From Solirubrobacteraceae bacterium (GTDB lineage Bacteria; Actinomycetota; Thermoleophilia; Solirubrobacterales; Solirubrobacteraceae): a stretch of 5,753 nucleotides of DNA. The notes below the pieces were generated by a model. The model did no database searches, had not been told where the DNA came from, and saw only the letters and a list, made by a program, of their open reading frames with translations. Made by a program: the position numbers and the translations under genes. The DNA is taken from positions 1 through 5,753 of the forward strand of contig JAICJK010000185.1 of the NCBI GenBank assembly GCA_025928415.1. The letters are read 5' to 3'. Every line of letters starts with the position of its first letter. Position 1 is the first letter of the stretch. This document shows positions 5,545 through 5,753 of this stretch, one piece after another.

Positions 5545-5753
5545 TTGAGCACCAAGACTGAGGCACTGCTGGCCGACGAGGCGCCGATCGTCGAGATGGA
5601 CGAGCTGCGCGCGCTCATCACGGAGGGGCAGGACAAGGGCGTCCTGACGTTCGAGCAGATCGCGAACGCGCTCGAGGAGGTCGAGGTCACCAAGGAGCAG
5701 GTGACCGAGCTGCACCAGTACTTCATCGAGCACGGCATCGACGTCGTGGGCGC
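5545..5753 (+). CDS. rpoD: RNA polymerase primary sigma factor RpoD/SigA, N-terminus (partial)
   Basis: These are the first 69 codons of a group 1 sigma-70 factor, continuing past the right edge. Residues 18-67 (MDELRALITEGQDKGVLTFE followed by QIANALEEVEVTKEQVTELH and QYFIEHGIDVV) match sigma region 1.1, the acidic domain that blocks free sigma from binding DNA and that is found only in primary sigma factors. The TTG at 5545 is chosen because AGGGG at 5532-5536 is a good ribosome-binding site with 8-nt spacing. The next in-frame ATG (5596) has no such site and would clip the domain edge. The frame is open upstream of 5545 back to at least 5377, but that extension would be Arg/Gly/Ser-rich and would cover the hairpins, so I take it as leader. 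Some actinobacterial SigA proteins do have long basic N-terminal extensions, so this deserves a check. Confidence 0.88.
   Translation, partial: MSTKTEALLADEAPIVEMDELRALITEGQDKGVLTFEQIANALEEVEVTKEQVTELHQYFIEHGIDVVG

Overview
The window is very GC-rich DNA with strong G/C preference at third codon positions, GTG/TTG starts and tightly packed genes. This points to a high-GC actinobacterium. The combination of an MptA/FolE2-type GTP cyclohydrolase divergent from a primary sigma factor gene, with RDD and ABC-2 genes nearby, would fit a Thermoleophilia/Solirubrobacterales-like lineage, but that placement is inference from gene content only. All seven protein genes belong to known families, and I see no mobile element, CRISPR array, tRNA or rRNA.

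Layout. Positions 1-432 (minus) hold the 5' part of an aldo/keto reductase gene whose reading frame is broken at 279-282. The break sits at one end of a near-perfect 16-bp inverted repeat. Divergent from it is a plus-strand cluster: an ABC-2 ATPase (formal ORF 540-1196, with coding signal back to about 465 but no start codon), its membrane partner (1193-1951), an RhtA/EamA-type exporter (1915-2817) and phosphatidylglycerophosphate synthase PgsA (2853-3434). The first three overlap and the fourth follows after 35 nt, so they are probably co-transcribed. A separate RDD-family membrane protein follows (3484-4305). It converges on a minus-strand GTP cyclohydrolase gene (4316-5320), with a hairpin of about 10 bp sitting on the convergent stop codons. 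A 224-nt region divides this gene from the divergent rpoD-type sigma factor gene, which starts with TTG at 5545 and runs off the right edge.

How the genes work together. The ABC pair is a two-component exporter or lipid/drug-type transporter, RhtA is a likely amino-acid exporter, and PgsA makes the precursor of phosphatidylglycerol and cardiolipin. The cluster therefore has an envelope/export theme but no single pathway. FolE2/MptA starts pterin (folate-type) synthesis from GTP. The sigma factor is housekeeping transcription machinery.

The points most worth a second look are the inverted-repeat-associated frameshift in the reductase gene, the missing start of the ABC ATPase (two damaged 5' ends within 200 bp), the archaeal-MptA-like character of the cyclohydrolase, and the hairpin-rich leader before rpoD. 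I found no convincing undescribed multi-gene system.
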